64,000 nucleotides of DNA, taken from Alcaligenaceae bacterium (GTDB lineage Bacteria; Pseudomonadota; Gammaproteobacteria; Burkholderiales; Burkholderiaceae_B). A model generated the notes under the pieces. The model was given only the letters and a program-made list of their open reading frames with translations. It did no database searches and was not told the DNA's origin. Location: the NCBI GenBank assembly GCA_029263615.1, contig JAJUFT010000002.1, positions 1-64,000 on the forward strand. The letters are read 5' to 3'. Shown one piece after another: positions 1-9,708 of the stretch. Position 1 is the first letter of the stretch. Each line of letters opens with the position of its first letter. The translations under genes and the position numbers were made by a program.

Positions 1-91
1 CCACGCCTTCCCATCCCGAACAGGACCGTGAAACGCCTTTGCGCCGATGATAGTGGACGGACGTCTGTGAAAGTAGGTCATCGTCAGGCAC
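1..91 (+). rRNA. rrf: 5S ribosomal RNA, 3' part (5' end outside window)
   Basis: Sequence ccttcccatcccgaacaggaccgtgaaacgcc...gtgaaagtaggtcatcgtcaggca matches the conserved 5S rRNA 3' portion. Confidence 0.9.
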
Positions 92-105
92 TTATCCCCG
101 CAATA

Positions 106-136
106 CCCCACCCGAGCTCCTCGGGTGGGGTTTTGT
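106..136 (+). terminator. Rho-independent terminator of the rRNA operon
   Basis: ccccacccgag-ctcc-tcgggtgggg followed by tttt. Confidence 0.85.
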
Positions 137-220
137 CTTTGTGGCGACGGGAATCGGCTAAAATGCGGGTTTGGTGCCGCCGCTGCGGCACGTGTGTGAT
201 TCACAGGGAGACCCTCTTTC

Positions 221-589
221 ATGTCGCAAGTCTATCCCTCACCGGAACCTGCTGACGGCATCAGCCTGCGCAAACTGACCCATCTCATCTACGGGCTTTT
301 TGCTCTTGGTCTGGTCAGTGCGGGGTTTTTTGGTGTGGCAACCATCGCCGCTGTCGTCCTGGCCTATCTGAAGCGCTCCGACGCTGCAGGCACCGTGTAC
401 GCTCCCCATTTCGACTGGGTTCTCAAGACGTTCTGGTGGGGGCTGCTGTGGTTTGTACTCAGCGGTCTGGCCACCTTCATCTTCATTGGCTGGCTGACCG
501 GTCTGGTTGCGCTGGTGTGGGTGGTCTATCGTATTGCCAAGGGCTGGCTCGCGCTCTGCGCCGGCAATACGCCAACTGCAGACTTTTGA
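221..589 (+). CDS. Small membrane protein, DUF4870-like
   Basis: 122 aa ORF with three hydrophobic segments, RBS ggag upstream; resembles DUF4870 family. Confidence 0.7.
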   Translation: MSQVYPSPEPADGISLRKLTHLIYGLFALGLVSAGFFGVATIAAVVLAYLKRSDAAGTVYAPHFDWVLKTFWWGLLWFVLSGLATFIFIGWLTGLVALVWVVYRIAKGWLALCAGNTPTADF

Positions 590-622
590 CTCCCCCGAGT
601 TGCCCTGCGGGGGCCATGACAA

Positions 623-660
623 GAAAAACGCTGATCTCCTGACGGGTCAGCGTTTTTCTT
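623..660. terminator. Bidirectional terminator hairpin
   Basis: aaaaacgctga-tctcctgacggg-tcagcgttttt between convergent genes. Confidence 0.8.
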
Positions 661-700
661 TTGGGTACCAAGCGTACCCCGTGAATGGTCGAGTCGACGC

Positions 701-973
701 TTACTTCAGATGAGCGCTGACCAGCTTGGTGAGTTCGAACATGGAGACCTGGTCTTTTCCGAACAGCGGACGCAGCTTGTCGTCTGCATTGATATTGCGG
801 CGGTTCTTGGGGTCTTGCAGGTCGTGCTTCTTGATGTATTCCCAGATTTTCTTGGTCACTTCAGTGCGGGGAAGCGGTTCGGAACCGATCACGGCTGCGA
901 GGGTGGCGCTCGGCGTAAGAGGTTTCATGAAAGCTGCATTGGGTTTGCGAGCGGTTTTTTGCGACGTTGCCAT
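701..973 (-). CDS. SWIB/MDM2 domain-containing protein
   Basis: MATSQKTARKPNAAFMKPLTPSATLAAVIG...WEYIKKHDLQDPKNRRNINADDKLRPLFGKDQVSMFELTKLVSAHL is a typical SWIB domain. Confidence 0.9.
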   Translation of the reverse strand: MATSQKTARKPNAAFMKPLTPSATLAAVIGSEPLPRTEVTKKIWEYIKKHDLQDPKNRRNINADDKLRPLFGKDQVSMFELTKLVSAHLK

Positions 974-1167
974 AGAACGGGGCTCCTGACTGAAGTGATT
1001 GAATTGAATGTACGGGGTGCAGCATAACTTGATAGAAATCTGAGCACCAGCGTTGTGTAGGGATTGTGCCATGGGAATGGCCTTTCGCGCGCGGCAGACA
1101 CGCAGTTGAGCTATGTTAATCTGCCGGTTGTGCGCTCATCCATAGATTGTGCAGGGTTCCCACAAGA

Positions 1168-2376
1168 ATGTCGTATCAACATGTATTGCAGGCCGTCTCT
1201 GCGTATCACGCTGAACTGAAGGCCATTCGTCGCGACATCCACGCTCATCCCGAACTCGGTTTCCAGGAAACCCGCACCGCCGCGCTGGTCGAGCGCTGTT
1301 TGCGGGCATATGGCTATGAAGTCCATACCGGAATTGGCCGCACGGGGGTGGTGGGCGTGCTGGAAGGCAAGGCGAACGACAGTGGGTTGACTGTCGGTTT
1401 GCGCGCCGATATGGATGCGCTGCCGATACACGAATCTTCCGAGTTTCCGCACCGTTCCCGGCAAGCGGGCGTGATGCATGCCTGCGGGCACGACGGCCAC
1501 ACCACCATTTTGTTGGGTGCGGCGCGCCATCTGGCCGAGACGCGAGATTTCAACGGGCGCCTGGTGGTGATTTTCCAGCCAGCAGAAGAAGGGCTCGGCG
1601 GCGCGCAATCCATGCTCGAGGATGGTTTGTTCGAGCGTTTCCATTGTGATGCCATCTATGCGCTGCACACCTGGCCCGGTTTGCCGGCCGGGGTCATCGG
1701 CGTCAACCCCGGGCCAATGATGGCCGCCGCGGATTCTTTCGAAATCCAGATCGAAGGGCGCGGTGGACACGGCGCCCACCCCTATCAGACCAACGACCCG
1801 ATCGTGATTGCGGCGCAGCTGATCAACGCGCTGCAGACCATCGTGTCGAGAAACATCCCCGCACCGGATGCGGCCGTGCTGACCATTGCTGCCGTGAATG
1901 CGGGCAGCCTGGATGCCATGAACGTCATTCCACATCGGGCGTCCATGGTCGGGACCGTCCGCACGTTCAGCCCGGTCGTGCAGGAACAGGTCATCTCGCG
2001 CATGCAGGAAATTGTCGATGGGGTGGCCACCGCGTTCCGCGCGCAGATCGTACTCAAGTACAAGCGGCTCTTTCCGGCGACCATCAACACGCCTCATCAT
2101 GCGGGCCTGGTCGCCGATGTTGCGCGCGAGCTGTTTGGTGACGATCAGGTGGTCGATGACCTGGTGCCCTCCATGGGCTCCGAAGATTTCTCCTTCATGT
2201 TGCAGCAAAGGCCGGGGGCCTACTTCCGGCTGGGGCAGGGTGGCGCCGAAGAGGGCCGTTTCCTGCACAACGCTGCGTTTGATTTCAATGACGCTGTCAT
2301 TCCCCACGGCTGTGCCATGTTCGTGCGCCTGGTGGAACGCAGCATGCCGCTGGCCGGTGGCCGGCACGCCGAGTAG
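1168..2376 (+). CDS. M20 family metallopeptidase/amidohydrolase (hippurate hydrolase-like)
   Basis: HPELGFQE, GLRADMDALP, MHACGHDGHT, FQPAEEG motifs. Confidence 0.9.
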   Translation: MSYQHVLQAVSAYHAELKAIRRDIHAHPELGFQETRTAALVERCLRAYGYEVHTGIGRTGVVGVLEGKANDSGLTVGLRADMDALPIHESSEFPHRSRQAGVMHACGHDGHTTILLGAARHLAETRDFNGRLVVIFQPAEEGLGGAQSMLEDGLFERFHCDAIYALHTWPGLPAGVIGVNPGPMMAAADSFEIQIEGRGGHGAHPYQTNDPIVIAAQLINALQTIVSRNIPAPDAAVLTIAAVNAGSLDAMNVIPHRASMVGTVRTFSPVVQEQVISRMQEIVDGVATAFRAQIVLKYKRLFPATINTPHHAGLVADVARELFGDDQVVDDLVPSMGSEDFSFMLQQRPGAYFRLGQGGAEEGRFLHNAAFDFNDAVIPHGCAMFVRLVERSMPLAGGRHAE

Positions 2377-2382
2377 ATGCTC

Positions 2383-3450
2383 ATGTCCGAACTTATTTCC
2401 CAGACCCTGACCCTCATCCGCCCCGACGACTGGCACCTGCACCTGCGCGATGGCGCCACGCTGCAGTCGGTCATCGCGCATACGGCCCGCCAGTTCCAGC
2501 GGGCCATCATCATGCCCAACCTTCAGCCGCCGGTCACCACCGGGGAACGCGCCCTCGAGTACCGTGAGCGCATTCTGGACGCGGTGCTCAAGGCCGGCCT
2601 GCCAGCCGATGCCTTCACGCCCCTGATGACGCTGTACCTCACGGACAACACCTCCGCGGAAGAGATCAGGGGGGCGTACGCTACGGGCGTCATTCACGCC
2701 GTGAAGCTGTATCCGGCCGGGGCCACGACCAATTCCGATGCCGGGGTAACCGATCTGCTGGGGCGCTGCGGCGATGCGCTGGAGGCCATGCAGGACATCG
2801 GCATGCCTTTGCTGGTTCACGGGGAAGTCACCGACCCGGACGTCGACCTGTTCGACCGCGAGGCGGTGTTCATCGAGCGGGTCATGATTCCCCTGCGTCA
2901 GCGATATCCGGCGCTGAAAGTCGTCTTCGAGCACCTGACGACCAAGGAAGGGGTCGACTACGTGAGCCAGGCGGACGGCCCGATCGCCGCCACGCTGACG
3001 GCCCACCATCTGCTCTACAACCGCAATGCCATCTTCCAGGGCGGCTTGCGGCCCCACTGGTACTGTCTGCCCGTGCTGAAGCGTGAAGTGCATCGGCAAG
3101 CGCTTCTTGAGGCGGCGACGAGCGGGTCACCCCGCTTTTTCCTGGGCACCGACAGTGCGCCGCATGCCCGCGGGCGCAAGGAGCACGCCTGCGGCTGTGC
3201 GGGTTGTTACACAGCTCTGCATGCCATGGAACTGTATGCGACGGCCTTTGAGCGCGCCGGCCGGCTCGACAAGCTGGAAGCGTTCGCCAGCCTCAATGGG
3301 CCCGCGTTCTATGGCCTGCCGGTCAATAGCGGCACCCTGACGCTTGAGAAACGTCCTTTCACCATTCCGGAAACGGTTCCCATGGGGGACGATGAGCTGG
3401 TCCCGCTTGCGGCGGGTGAAGCGCTGGAATGGAGTGTCAGAGAAGACTGA
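2383..3450 (+). CDS. pyrC: Dihydroorotase
   Basis: [41 protein letters not shown] motifs. Confidence 0.95.
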   Translation: MSELISQTLTLIRPDDWHLHLRDGATLQSVIAHTARQFQRAIIMPNLQPPVTTGERALEYRERILDAVLKAGLPADAFTPLMTLYLTDNTSAEEIRGAYATGVIHAVKLYPAGATTNSDAGVTDLLGRCGDALEAMQDIGMPLLVHGEVTDPDVDLFDREAVFIERVMIPLRQRYPALKVVFEHLTTKEGVDYVSQADGPIAATLTAHHLLYNRNAIFQGGLRPHWYCLPVLKREVHRQALLEAATSGSPRFFLGTDSAPHARGRKEHACGCAGCYTALHAMELYATAFERAGRLDKLEAFASLNGPAFYGLPVNSGTLTLEKRPFTIPETVPMGDDELVPLAAGEALEWSVRED

Positions 3451-3647
3451 CCTGAAAGCGAGACGGCAGGGAGCGGCGCCGGACCTGGCCATGACAGGCT
3501 CTAGGGCCGGGCCGGACCTGGCATTGGCCGGGCTTCAGGGCCTCGCCGAGCCTCGTATGACCCTGCTCCCGGGCCACCCGGGGCCAGGCTGCGAGCGGAG
3601 TCCCGGGCCACTCAGGGACAGGCTCCGAGGCGCTGGGCAGGCGAAGC

Positions 3648-5459
3648 TCAGCTTTCGGCCCGCTTGGCTTCCAGCAGTTCCCAGCGCTCGAACAGGGCTT
3701 CAAGTTTTTTCTCGAGCTCAGCCAATTCTTCATGGATCTGCGTGGCCCGTTCCGGGTTCTTCTGATAGAGCTCCGGATCGGAGAGCTCGGTCGTGAGGGC
3801 TTCCTGCCGGGCTTCCACTTCGGCAATGGTATCGGGCAGGGATTCCAGCTCCTTTGCTTCCCAATTGCTCAGGCGGCTGCGGCCGCTCTTGGGGCGTGTC
3901 GGTGCCGCAGCAGGCCTGGCCTGCGGGGCCGCCTGCGCTGCCGGTTTCGGGGCCTCGTTTTCCCGCGGCTTGCGTTGTGCCAGCCAGTCGTCGTAACCGC
4001 CCACGTACTCGCCCCAGACACCTTCGCCTTCGGCGACCAGCGTCTGAGTCACCACATTGTCGAGGAAGGCGCGGTCGTGGCTGACCAGCAGAACGGTCCC
4101 GCTGTAGTCCTGGATGAGCTCTTCAAGGAGTTCGAGGGTCTCGATATCCAGGTCGTTGGTTGGCTCATCGAGAACGAGCACGTTGGTGGGGCGGGCAAAC
4201 ATGCGCGCCAGGGCCAGACGGGCGCGCTCGCCGCCCGAGAGCGAAGATACCGGGGACTGCGCCCGGGCAGGAGGAAAGAGGAAGTCTTCCAGGTAGCTCA
4301 TGACGTGCTTGCGCTGGTCGCCGATTTCCACCCATTCGCTGCCGGGGTTGATGGTCTCGGCCAGCGTGGCGTTCTCGTCCAGACGGGAACGCATCTGGTC
4401 GAAGTAGCCCACGGTGAGGTTGGTGCCATGGCGCACCGTGCCGTTGTCCGGTTTGAGTTCACCCAGAATAATTCTGAGCAGGGTGGTCTTGCCGGCGCCG
4501 TTCGGGCCGATCAGGCCGATGCGGTCACCCCGCATGATGGTGGTCGACAGGTTGCGCACAATGACGCGGTCACCGAAGCGGTGGCTGACATTCTCAAGCT
4601 CGGCCACCAGCTTGCCGGAGCGGGCGCCTTCCGCCACGGCCATGCGCACATTGCCTGACTGTTCACGACGCGCTGCGCGTTCACGACGCAGCTGTTCCAG
4701 ACGGCGCACGCGCCCCTCGTTACGGGTGCGCCGGGCCTCCACGCCCTTGCGGATCCAGACTTCTTCCTGGGCCAGAAATTTGTCGAAGCGCGAATTCTGC
4801 TGTGCTTCGGCTTCCAGCATTTCGGCCTTACGGGCCTGCCACTGCGAGAAATTGCCGGGAAAACTGTAGAGCTGGCCGCGGTCGAGTTCCACGATGCGGT
4901 TGGCGACTTCGTCGAGAAATCGTCGATCGTGGGTGATCACCACCAGGGTGCAGCGAGATTCCAGCAGCTTTTCCTGCAGCCAGAGAATGCCGTCGAAATC
5001 GAGGTGGTTGGTGGGTTCGTCGAGCAGAAGGAGATCGGGCTGGTCGGCCAGCGCGCGGGCCAGGGCCACCCGTTTGCGGGTGCCGCCGGACAGACCTTCG
5101 ATGCGAGCGTCGCCCTGCAGGCCGAGCTGATCGATCAAGGTGCCGGCAATGGAGGGGCGTTGCCAGTCTTCGCGTTCAATATAGTTGCCGCAAAGCACTT
5201 CCATGACGGTGGCCTGGGGGTCGAGCTCGGGTTCCTGTTCGACCGTGGCGACGGTCAGGCCATTCATCCGCATGACCTCTCCGTCGTCGGGTTCAATGCG
5301 GCCATCCAGAATCTTGAGCAGAGAGGACTTTCCCGCCCCGTTGCGGCCGATCAGGCCGATGCGGTCGCCTTGCAATATGCTGAAGTCGGCACCATCCAGC
5401 AGGGCATGGTGCCCGAAAGCCAGTTGAACCTTGGAAAGCGTGATCAGGGATACGGTCAT
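3648..5459 (-). CDS. uup: ABC-F family ATPase Uup
   Basis: Two ABC domains (GRNGAGKSSLL, GPNGAGKTTLL; LSGG signatures) plus C-terminal coiled coil typical of Uup. Confidence 0.9.
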   Translation of the reverse strand: MTVSLITLSKVQLAFGHHALLDGADFSILQGDRIGLIGRNGAGKSSLLKILDGRIEPDDGEVMRMNGLTVATVEQEPELDPQATVMEVLCGNYIEREDWQRPSIAGTLIDQLGLQGDARIEGLSGGTRKRVALARALADQPDLLLLDEPTNHLDFDGILWLQEKLLESRCTLVVITHDRRFLDEVANRIVELDRGQLYSFPGNFSQWQARKAEMLEAEAQQNSRFDKFLAQEEVWIRKGVEARRTRNEGRVRRLEQLRRERAARREQSGNVRMAVAEGARSGKLVAELENVSHRFGDRVIVRNLSTTIMRGDRIGLIGPNGAGKTTLLRIILGELKPDNGTVRHGTNLTVGYFDQMRSRLDENATLAETINPGSEWVEIGDQRKHVMSYLEDFLFPPARAQSPVSSLSGGERARLALARMFARPTNVLVLDEPTNDLDIETLELLEELIQDYSGTVLLVSHDRAFLDNVVTQTLVAEGEGVWGEYVGGYDDWLAQRKPRENEAPKPAAQAAPQARPAAAPTRPKSGRSRLSNWEAKELESLPDTIAEVEARQEALTTELSDPELYQKNPERATQIHEELAELEKKLEALFERWELLEAKRAES

Positions 5460-5550
5460 CGTGCTGAGAAATCGGAAGCAGAAAAAACAAGACGGCGCAA
5501 ACACCTGCCGCCAGGAGCCTTCTATTGTCGCAGGTTACAATGCCCGGGTG

Positions 5551-5948
5551 GGGCGAGTCGGGCAGTCGCGGTGTGCAAGCATCGAGGAAGGTCCGGACTC
5601 CATAGGGCAGGGTAGCGGCTAACAGCCGTCCGGCGTCGTGGCACGCACGTGCCGCCAAGCCGAGGAATAGGGCCACAGAGACGAGTCTGCGGCGGGGGCT
5701 CTTCGGGGCACGGGTACGGCCACTCCGTACTCCGCATCGGTTCTGCCGGTGCGACGCTGCAGGGTGAAACGCGGCAACCTCTACCCGGAGCAACATCAAA
5801 TAGGCATGCGCCGGCTCTTCGGAGCCGACAGGGCGGCCCGCCCGAGCATGCGGGTAGATGGCACGAGCGCGTCAGTAATGGCGCGCCCAGATGAATGATT
5901 GCCCGTCGGTCATCCGGCGTACAGAATCCGGCCTATAGACTCGCCTCA
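5551..5948 (+). ncRNA. rnpB: RNase P RNA (class A)
   Basis: gaggaaggtccggactccatagggcagggt ... cccggagcaacatcaaatagg ... gatgaatgattgcccg ... acagaatccggcctatagactcgcc: conserved RNase P RNA core. Confidence 0.95.
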
Positions 5949-6105
5949 CATTTCTTCACCATCGGGGTCTTCCCCGGGTGTCAAGCTAAAGCTCTTCCTT
6001 TAGTAGATCTTCCAATCCCTTGATTTTCATATGATTTTCCCGCTGGCGAAATCTTCATTTCGCCGCTAAGTGCTTGTTGTCATTGAAAAAAATCGCTACC
6101 TGCGC

Positions 6106-6134
6106 TTGACCGTGTCATTCGCTTACCGTAGAGT
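6106..6134 (+). promoter_or_regulatory. Predicted sigma70 promoter of the dcw cluster (Pmra)
   Basis: TTGACC - 17 bp - TAGAGT directly upstream of mraZ. Confidence 0.65.
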
Positions 6135-6172
6135 GGGAGAAAGTAGGATAAAGTGCACGAAAGTGGGGGAAA
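6133..6172 (+). promoter_or_regulatory. MraZ-type operator: four tandem 10-bp repeats
   Basis: GTGGGAGAAA GTAGGATAAA GTGCACGAAA GTGGGGGAAA immediately before the mraZ start. Confidence 0.8.
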
Positions 6173-6177
6173 AGGTC

Positions 6178-6606
6178 TTGTTCCAGGGAAGCAGCGCACT
6201 CTCGTTGGATGCCAAGGGTCGGTTGACAATACCGACCCGGCATCGTGACGCGCTCGCCAACCAGTGCGACGGCCAATTGACCCTTACACGCCACCCGGAT
6301 GGATGTCTGCTGGTCTATCCGCGCCCGGTCTGGGAAGTGAAGCGCGAGGAAATCGCGCGCCTTCCGGCAGGTGCGCGTGTGCTGCAGCGACTCATGTTGG
6401 GAAATGCTCAGGACGTCGATATCGACGGAGCAGGGCGCATTCTGGTTGCGCCCGAACTACGCAGCGCCGCCGGGCTCAGCAAGGAAGTCATGCTGCTGGG
6501 CATGGGCGCGCATTTCGAGCTTTGGGATGCAGTGACCTTGCAGCGTCGTGAAGCAGAAGACCTGGCCAAGGGCATGGCGGACATCCTTGATCAATTTTCT
6601 TTCTGA
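6178..6606 (+). CDS. mraZ: Division/cell wall cluster transcriptional regulator MraZ (TTG start proposed)
   Basis: [25 protein letters not shown]... is the canonical MraZ N-terminus; in-frame TTG precedes it. Confidence 0.9.
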   Translation: MFQGSSALSLDAKGRLTIPTRHRDALANQCDGQLTLTRHPDGCLLVYPRPVWEVKREEIARLPAGARVLQRLMLGNAQDVDIDGAGRILVAPELRSAAGLSKEVMLLGMGAHFELWDAVTLQRREAEDLAKGMADILDQFSF

Positions 6607-6614
6607 GCGGTTTT

Positions 6615-7682
6615 ATGGAATTCGTGCACCGTACCGTGCTGTTGGAGCCCGCAGTGGACGCATTGCTGAACGCATCGTTCGGCAAGCGTCGCGCGCGTGG
6701 CACGCAGGCTTCGGAGGTCGCACCGCCGCTCAACGGCATCTATGTCGACGGCACCTTTGGTCGCGGGGGGCACAGCCGACTGCTGCTGGAACGGCTCGGG
6801 CCTGACGCCACCCTGGTGGTCTTCGACAAAGACCCGCAAGCCATCGAGGTTGCCCGGGAACTGAGTGAACGCGATCCGCGTGTACGGGTGGTTCACGGCG
6901 GCTTCGGCGATATGCCTGAACACCTTGAGGCTTTGGGAATACGGCAGGTCAACGGCGTATTGCTGGACCTGGGCGTCTCATCGCCTCAGATCGACGACGC
7001 AAGTCGGGGCTTTTCCTTCATGAGGGATGGCCCGCTCGACATGCGCATGGACACCAGCAGCGGGATCACCGCCGCGCAATGGCTGGAAGAAGCCAGCCTT
7101 GAAGAAATAAAGGAGGTCATAGCTCATTATGGCGAAGAACGGTTTGCTTTCCAGATTGCAAAGGCGGTTGTTGCTGGCCGCGAATCACGGCCGCTGCGCA
7201 CCACGCTCGAACTCGCCGAGCTCGTCGCCAACACCGTCCGCACTCGCGAAAAAGGTCAACACCCGGCCACACGCAGCTTTCAAGCTATACGGATTCACAT
7301 CAACCAGGAGCTCCAGGAACTCGCTTGCGCCCTCGCGGCAATTCTGACCGTGCTCGCCCCGGGAGGGCGACTGGCCATCATCAGCTTCCATTCCCTGGAA
7401 GACCGCATGGTCAAGCAATGCATTGCGGCGGCTGCGCGGCCGGGGATGGCCATGGCGCGTCTGCCCATTCCTGAAGACCAGATGCCGCCGCCCGTTCTGA
7501 TTTCGCTCGGCAAGGTGGTGCCCAGCGCCGAAGAAACGGCAGAGAACATCCGCGCGCGCTCGGCGGTCATGCGAGTCGCCGAACGCACCGAGGCACCGCT
7601 TCACCCCGATCAGGGGGCTTCCTTCGTCAAGGCCATGCGGCTGGTGCCGCTGGGTGGCAAGACCCGCGGAGGGAAGCGCTGA
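6615..7682 (+). CDS. rsmH: 16S rRNA (cytosine(1402)-N(4))-methyltransferase
   Basis: [54 protein letters not shown] motifs. Confidence 0.96.
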   Translation: MEFVHRTVLLEPAVDALLNASFGKRRARGTQASEVAPPLNGIYVDGTFGRGGHSRLLLERLGPDATLVVFDKDPQAIEVARELSERDPRVRVVHGGFGDMPEHLEALGIRQVNGVLLDLGVSSPQIDDASRGFSFMRDGPLDMRMDTSSGITAAQWLEEASLEEIKEVIAHYGEERFAFQIAKAVVAGRESRPLRTTLELAELVANTVRTREKGQHPATRSFQAIRIHINQELQELACALAAILTVLAPGGRLAIISFHSLEDRMVKQCIAAAARPGMAMARLPIPEDQMPPPVLISLGKVVPSAEETAENIRARSAVMRVAERTEAPLHPDQGASFVKAMRLVPLGGKTRGGKR

Positions 7683-7975
7683 TGGGTCGCATGTGCGTCG
7701 TCCTCGCAATTGCTCTCATGGTTTCCGCCATCTCTCTGGTGACGGCCCGCCATCAATCGCGTCAGTTGTTCGTGGCGGTCGAGCGTCTCGAAGATCGCAG
7801 CCGTGAGCTCGACATCGAATGGCGTCGGCTGCAGCTCGAGCGCGCCGAGCTGGCACGCAACGCACGTATCGACCACATCGCCCGGCGGGACCTGGGCATG
7901 GTCACCGTCACCCCCGAACGCAGCATCTATCTCGACCGGCTCGACTCGGGCAGCGGGCAAGGAGGGCAGCGGTGA
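7682..7975 (+). CDS. ftsL: Cell division protein FtsL
   Basis: Single-TM coiled-coil protein between rsmH and ftsI. Confidence 0.9.
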   Translation: MGRMCVVLAIALMVSAISLVTARHQSRQLFVAVERLEDRSRELDIEWRRLQLERAELARNARIDHIARRDLGMVTVTPERSIYLDRLDSGSGQGGQR

Positions 7976-9708
7976 AACGCATCCCCTTCTTCAATAGTCC
8001 CGTGCTGGACCGGCAGATGCCCATGTGGCGGGCGAAGCTGGTCTTTCTGCTTCTGATGCTCGGCTTCACCGCCCTGTTTGCCAAGGCCCTTTATGTACAG
8101 GGCATGGATGACGAGTTTCTGCAGGCCCAGGGGGAACGACGCTACGAGCGCACCCTGGTGCTGCCGGCCACGCGCGGCAAGATCTTCGACCGGAGCGGCT
8201 CGGTGGTCCTGGCCTCCAGTGTGCCGGCCCGGGCGATCTGGGCCATCCCGGAAGACACCCGCTCGGCGACCCCGGAGCAACTGGCGGAACTGTCCCGCCT
8301 GCTGGAAATGGATGTTGCCGATCTCACGGCCCGGGTGGCCGATACCAGGCGGACCTTCGTCTACATCAAGCGGCAAGTCTCCCTGGATGTCGCCGAGAAG
8401 ATCCGCAAGCTCAACGTGCCGGGCTTCCATCAGCTGGGCGAAATGCGCCGCTTTTATCCGGAAGGCAGTCTGATGGCCCACGTCCTGGGCTTCACCAACA
8501 TTGAGGATGAGGGCATCGAAGGCGTGGAGCTGGCCTTCAACGAGGCCCTGTCCGGTCAGGCGGGTTCGCGCCGGGTGATCAAGGATCGACTCGGTCGCGT
8601 GATCGAAGACGTTCAGGCGGTGGTGCCACCGGTTGACGGCAAGGATCTGCATGTGTCCATCGACGCCGGCCTGCAGTACGACACATACATGGCGCTCAAG
8701 AAAGCCATGGAAGAACACAAGGCGAACGCCGCCGCGGGCATCGTTCTGGATGTGCAGACCGGCGAAGTGCTGGCGCTGGTGAATCTGCCGTCCTACGACC
8801 CCAATGACCGCGCTGATCGCAAGGGCGCCGCCCTGCGCAACCGGGCCATGGTCGATACCTTCGAGCCCGGTTCCACCATGAAGCCCTTCACGGTGGCACT
8901 GGCGTTGGATCGTCGCAAGATTACGCTGAATACCACCTTCAACACGGGCAACGGCCAGTACCGTTACCAGGGCCACACCATTTCCGATGTCAGCCGCAAT
9001 GGGGTGGTGAATGTGGCCGACATCGTGCGCCGTTCCAGCAATATCGGCATGGCCATGATCGCCGAGCGGCTCAGTGCCCAGGACATGTGGACCACCTTCA
9101 GCGAACTGGGTTTCGGGCGTGCGCCGGAAGCCAATTTCCCCGGCGTGGCGTCCGGCCGTCTGCGGCCCTGGGAGCGCTGGCGCCCCATTGAGCAGGCCAC
9201 CATGGCCTATGGCTACGGGCTGTCGGTTTCGCTGCTGCAGATGGCACAGGCCTATACCGTCTTCGCGCGCGATGGCGACATGGTGTCGCTGTCACTCCTG
9301 AAGCGGGAAGGCGCCGCCACCAGCAAGCAGGTCTTCAGCCCTCAGGTGGCGCGTCAGGTGCGCGAGATTCTCGAGGCCGCTGCAGGGCCGGACGGTGCCC
9401 GGCTGGCTCAGGTGAAGGGGTATCGGGTCGCGGGCAAAAGCGGCACGGCAAGAAAGATTGTGAATGGCAAATACAGCAAGACAGACTACCGCAGCTCCTT
9501 TGTGGGCTTCGCGCCGGTATCGAACCCCCGCATCGTGGTGGCCGTCACCATTGACGAACCACGCGGCGGTGCGTACTACGGCGGGCGCGTCGCGGCTCCT
9601 GTGTTTGCAGATGTGGTGGCCAGCAGCCTGCGGCGACTCGGTGTGCCGCCGGATGCGCCGATCGAATCGATGGTGGCCGTCGGACCAAATGGAGAAAGGG
9701 CACGATGA
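7972..9708 (+). CDS. ftsI: Peptidoglycan D,D-transpeptidase FtsI (PBP3)
   Basis: EPGSTMKPF, SSN, KSGTA penicillin-binding motifs; GTG start overlapping the ftsL stop. Confidence 0.95.
   Translation: MKRIPFFNSPVLDRQMPMWRAKLVFLLLMLGFTALFAKALYVQGMDDEFLQAQGERRYERTLVLPATRGKIFDRSGSVVLASSVPARAIWAIPEDTRSATPEQLAELSRLLEMDVADLTARVADTRRTFVYIKRQVSLDVAEKIRKLNVPGFHQLGEMRRFYPEGSLMAHVLGFTNIEDEGIEGVELAFNEALSGQAGSRRVIKDRLGRVIEDVQAVVPPVDGKDLHVSIDAGLQYDTYMALKKAMEEHKANAAAGIVLDVQTGEVLALVNLPSYDPNDRADRKGAALRNRAMVDTFEPGSTMKPFTVALALDRRKITLNTTFNTGNGQYRYQGHTISDVSRNGVVNVADIVRRSSNIGMAMIAERLSAQDMWTTFSELGFGRAPEANFPGVASGRLRPWERWRPIEQATMAYGYGLSVSLLQMAQAYTVFARDGDMVSLSLLKREGAATSKQVFSPQVARQVREILEAAAGPDGARLAQVKGYRVAGKSGTARKIVNGKYSKTDYRSSFVGFAPVSNPRIVVAVTIDEPRGGAYYGGRVAAPVFADVVASSLRRLGVPPDAPIESMVAVGPNGERAR

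Noticed and set aside
1111-3099. 662-codon ORF antisense to the M20 gene and pyrC
   Set aside because: Antisense artefact overlapping two well-supported genes.
5551-5948. Short ORFs across the rnpB region (e.g. 5649-5894)
   Set aside because: Region is RNase P RNA; ORFs are fortuitous.
6615-7682. Extra ~20 residues near the RsmH N-terminus ([22 protein letters not shown])
   Set aside because: Small lineage-type loop insertion before the conserved SAM motif; not enough to call unusual.
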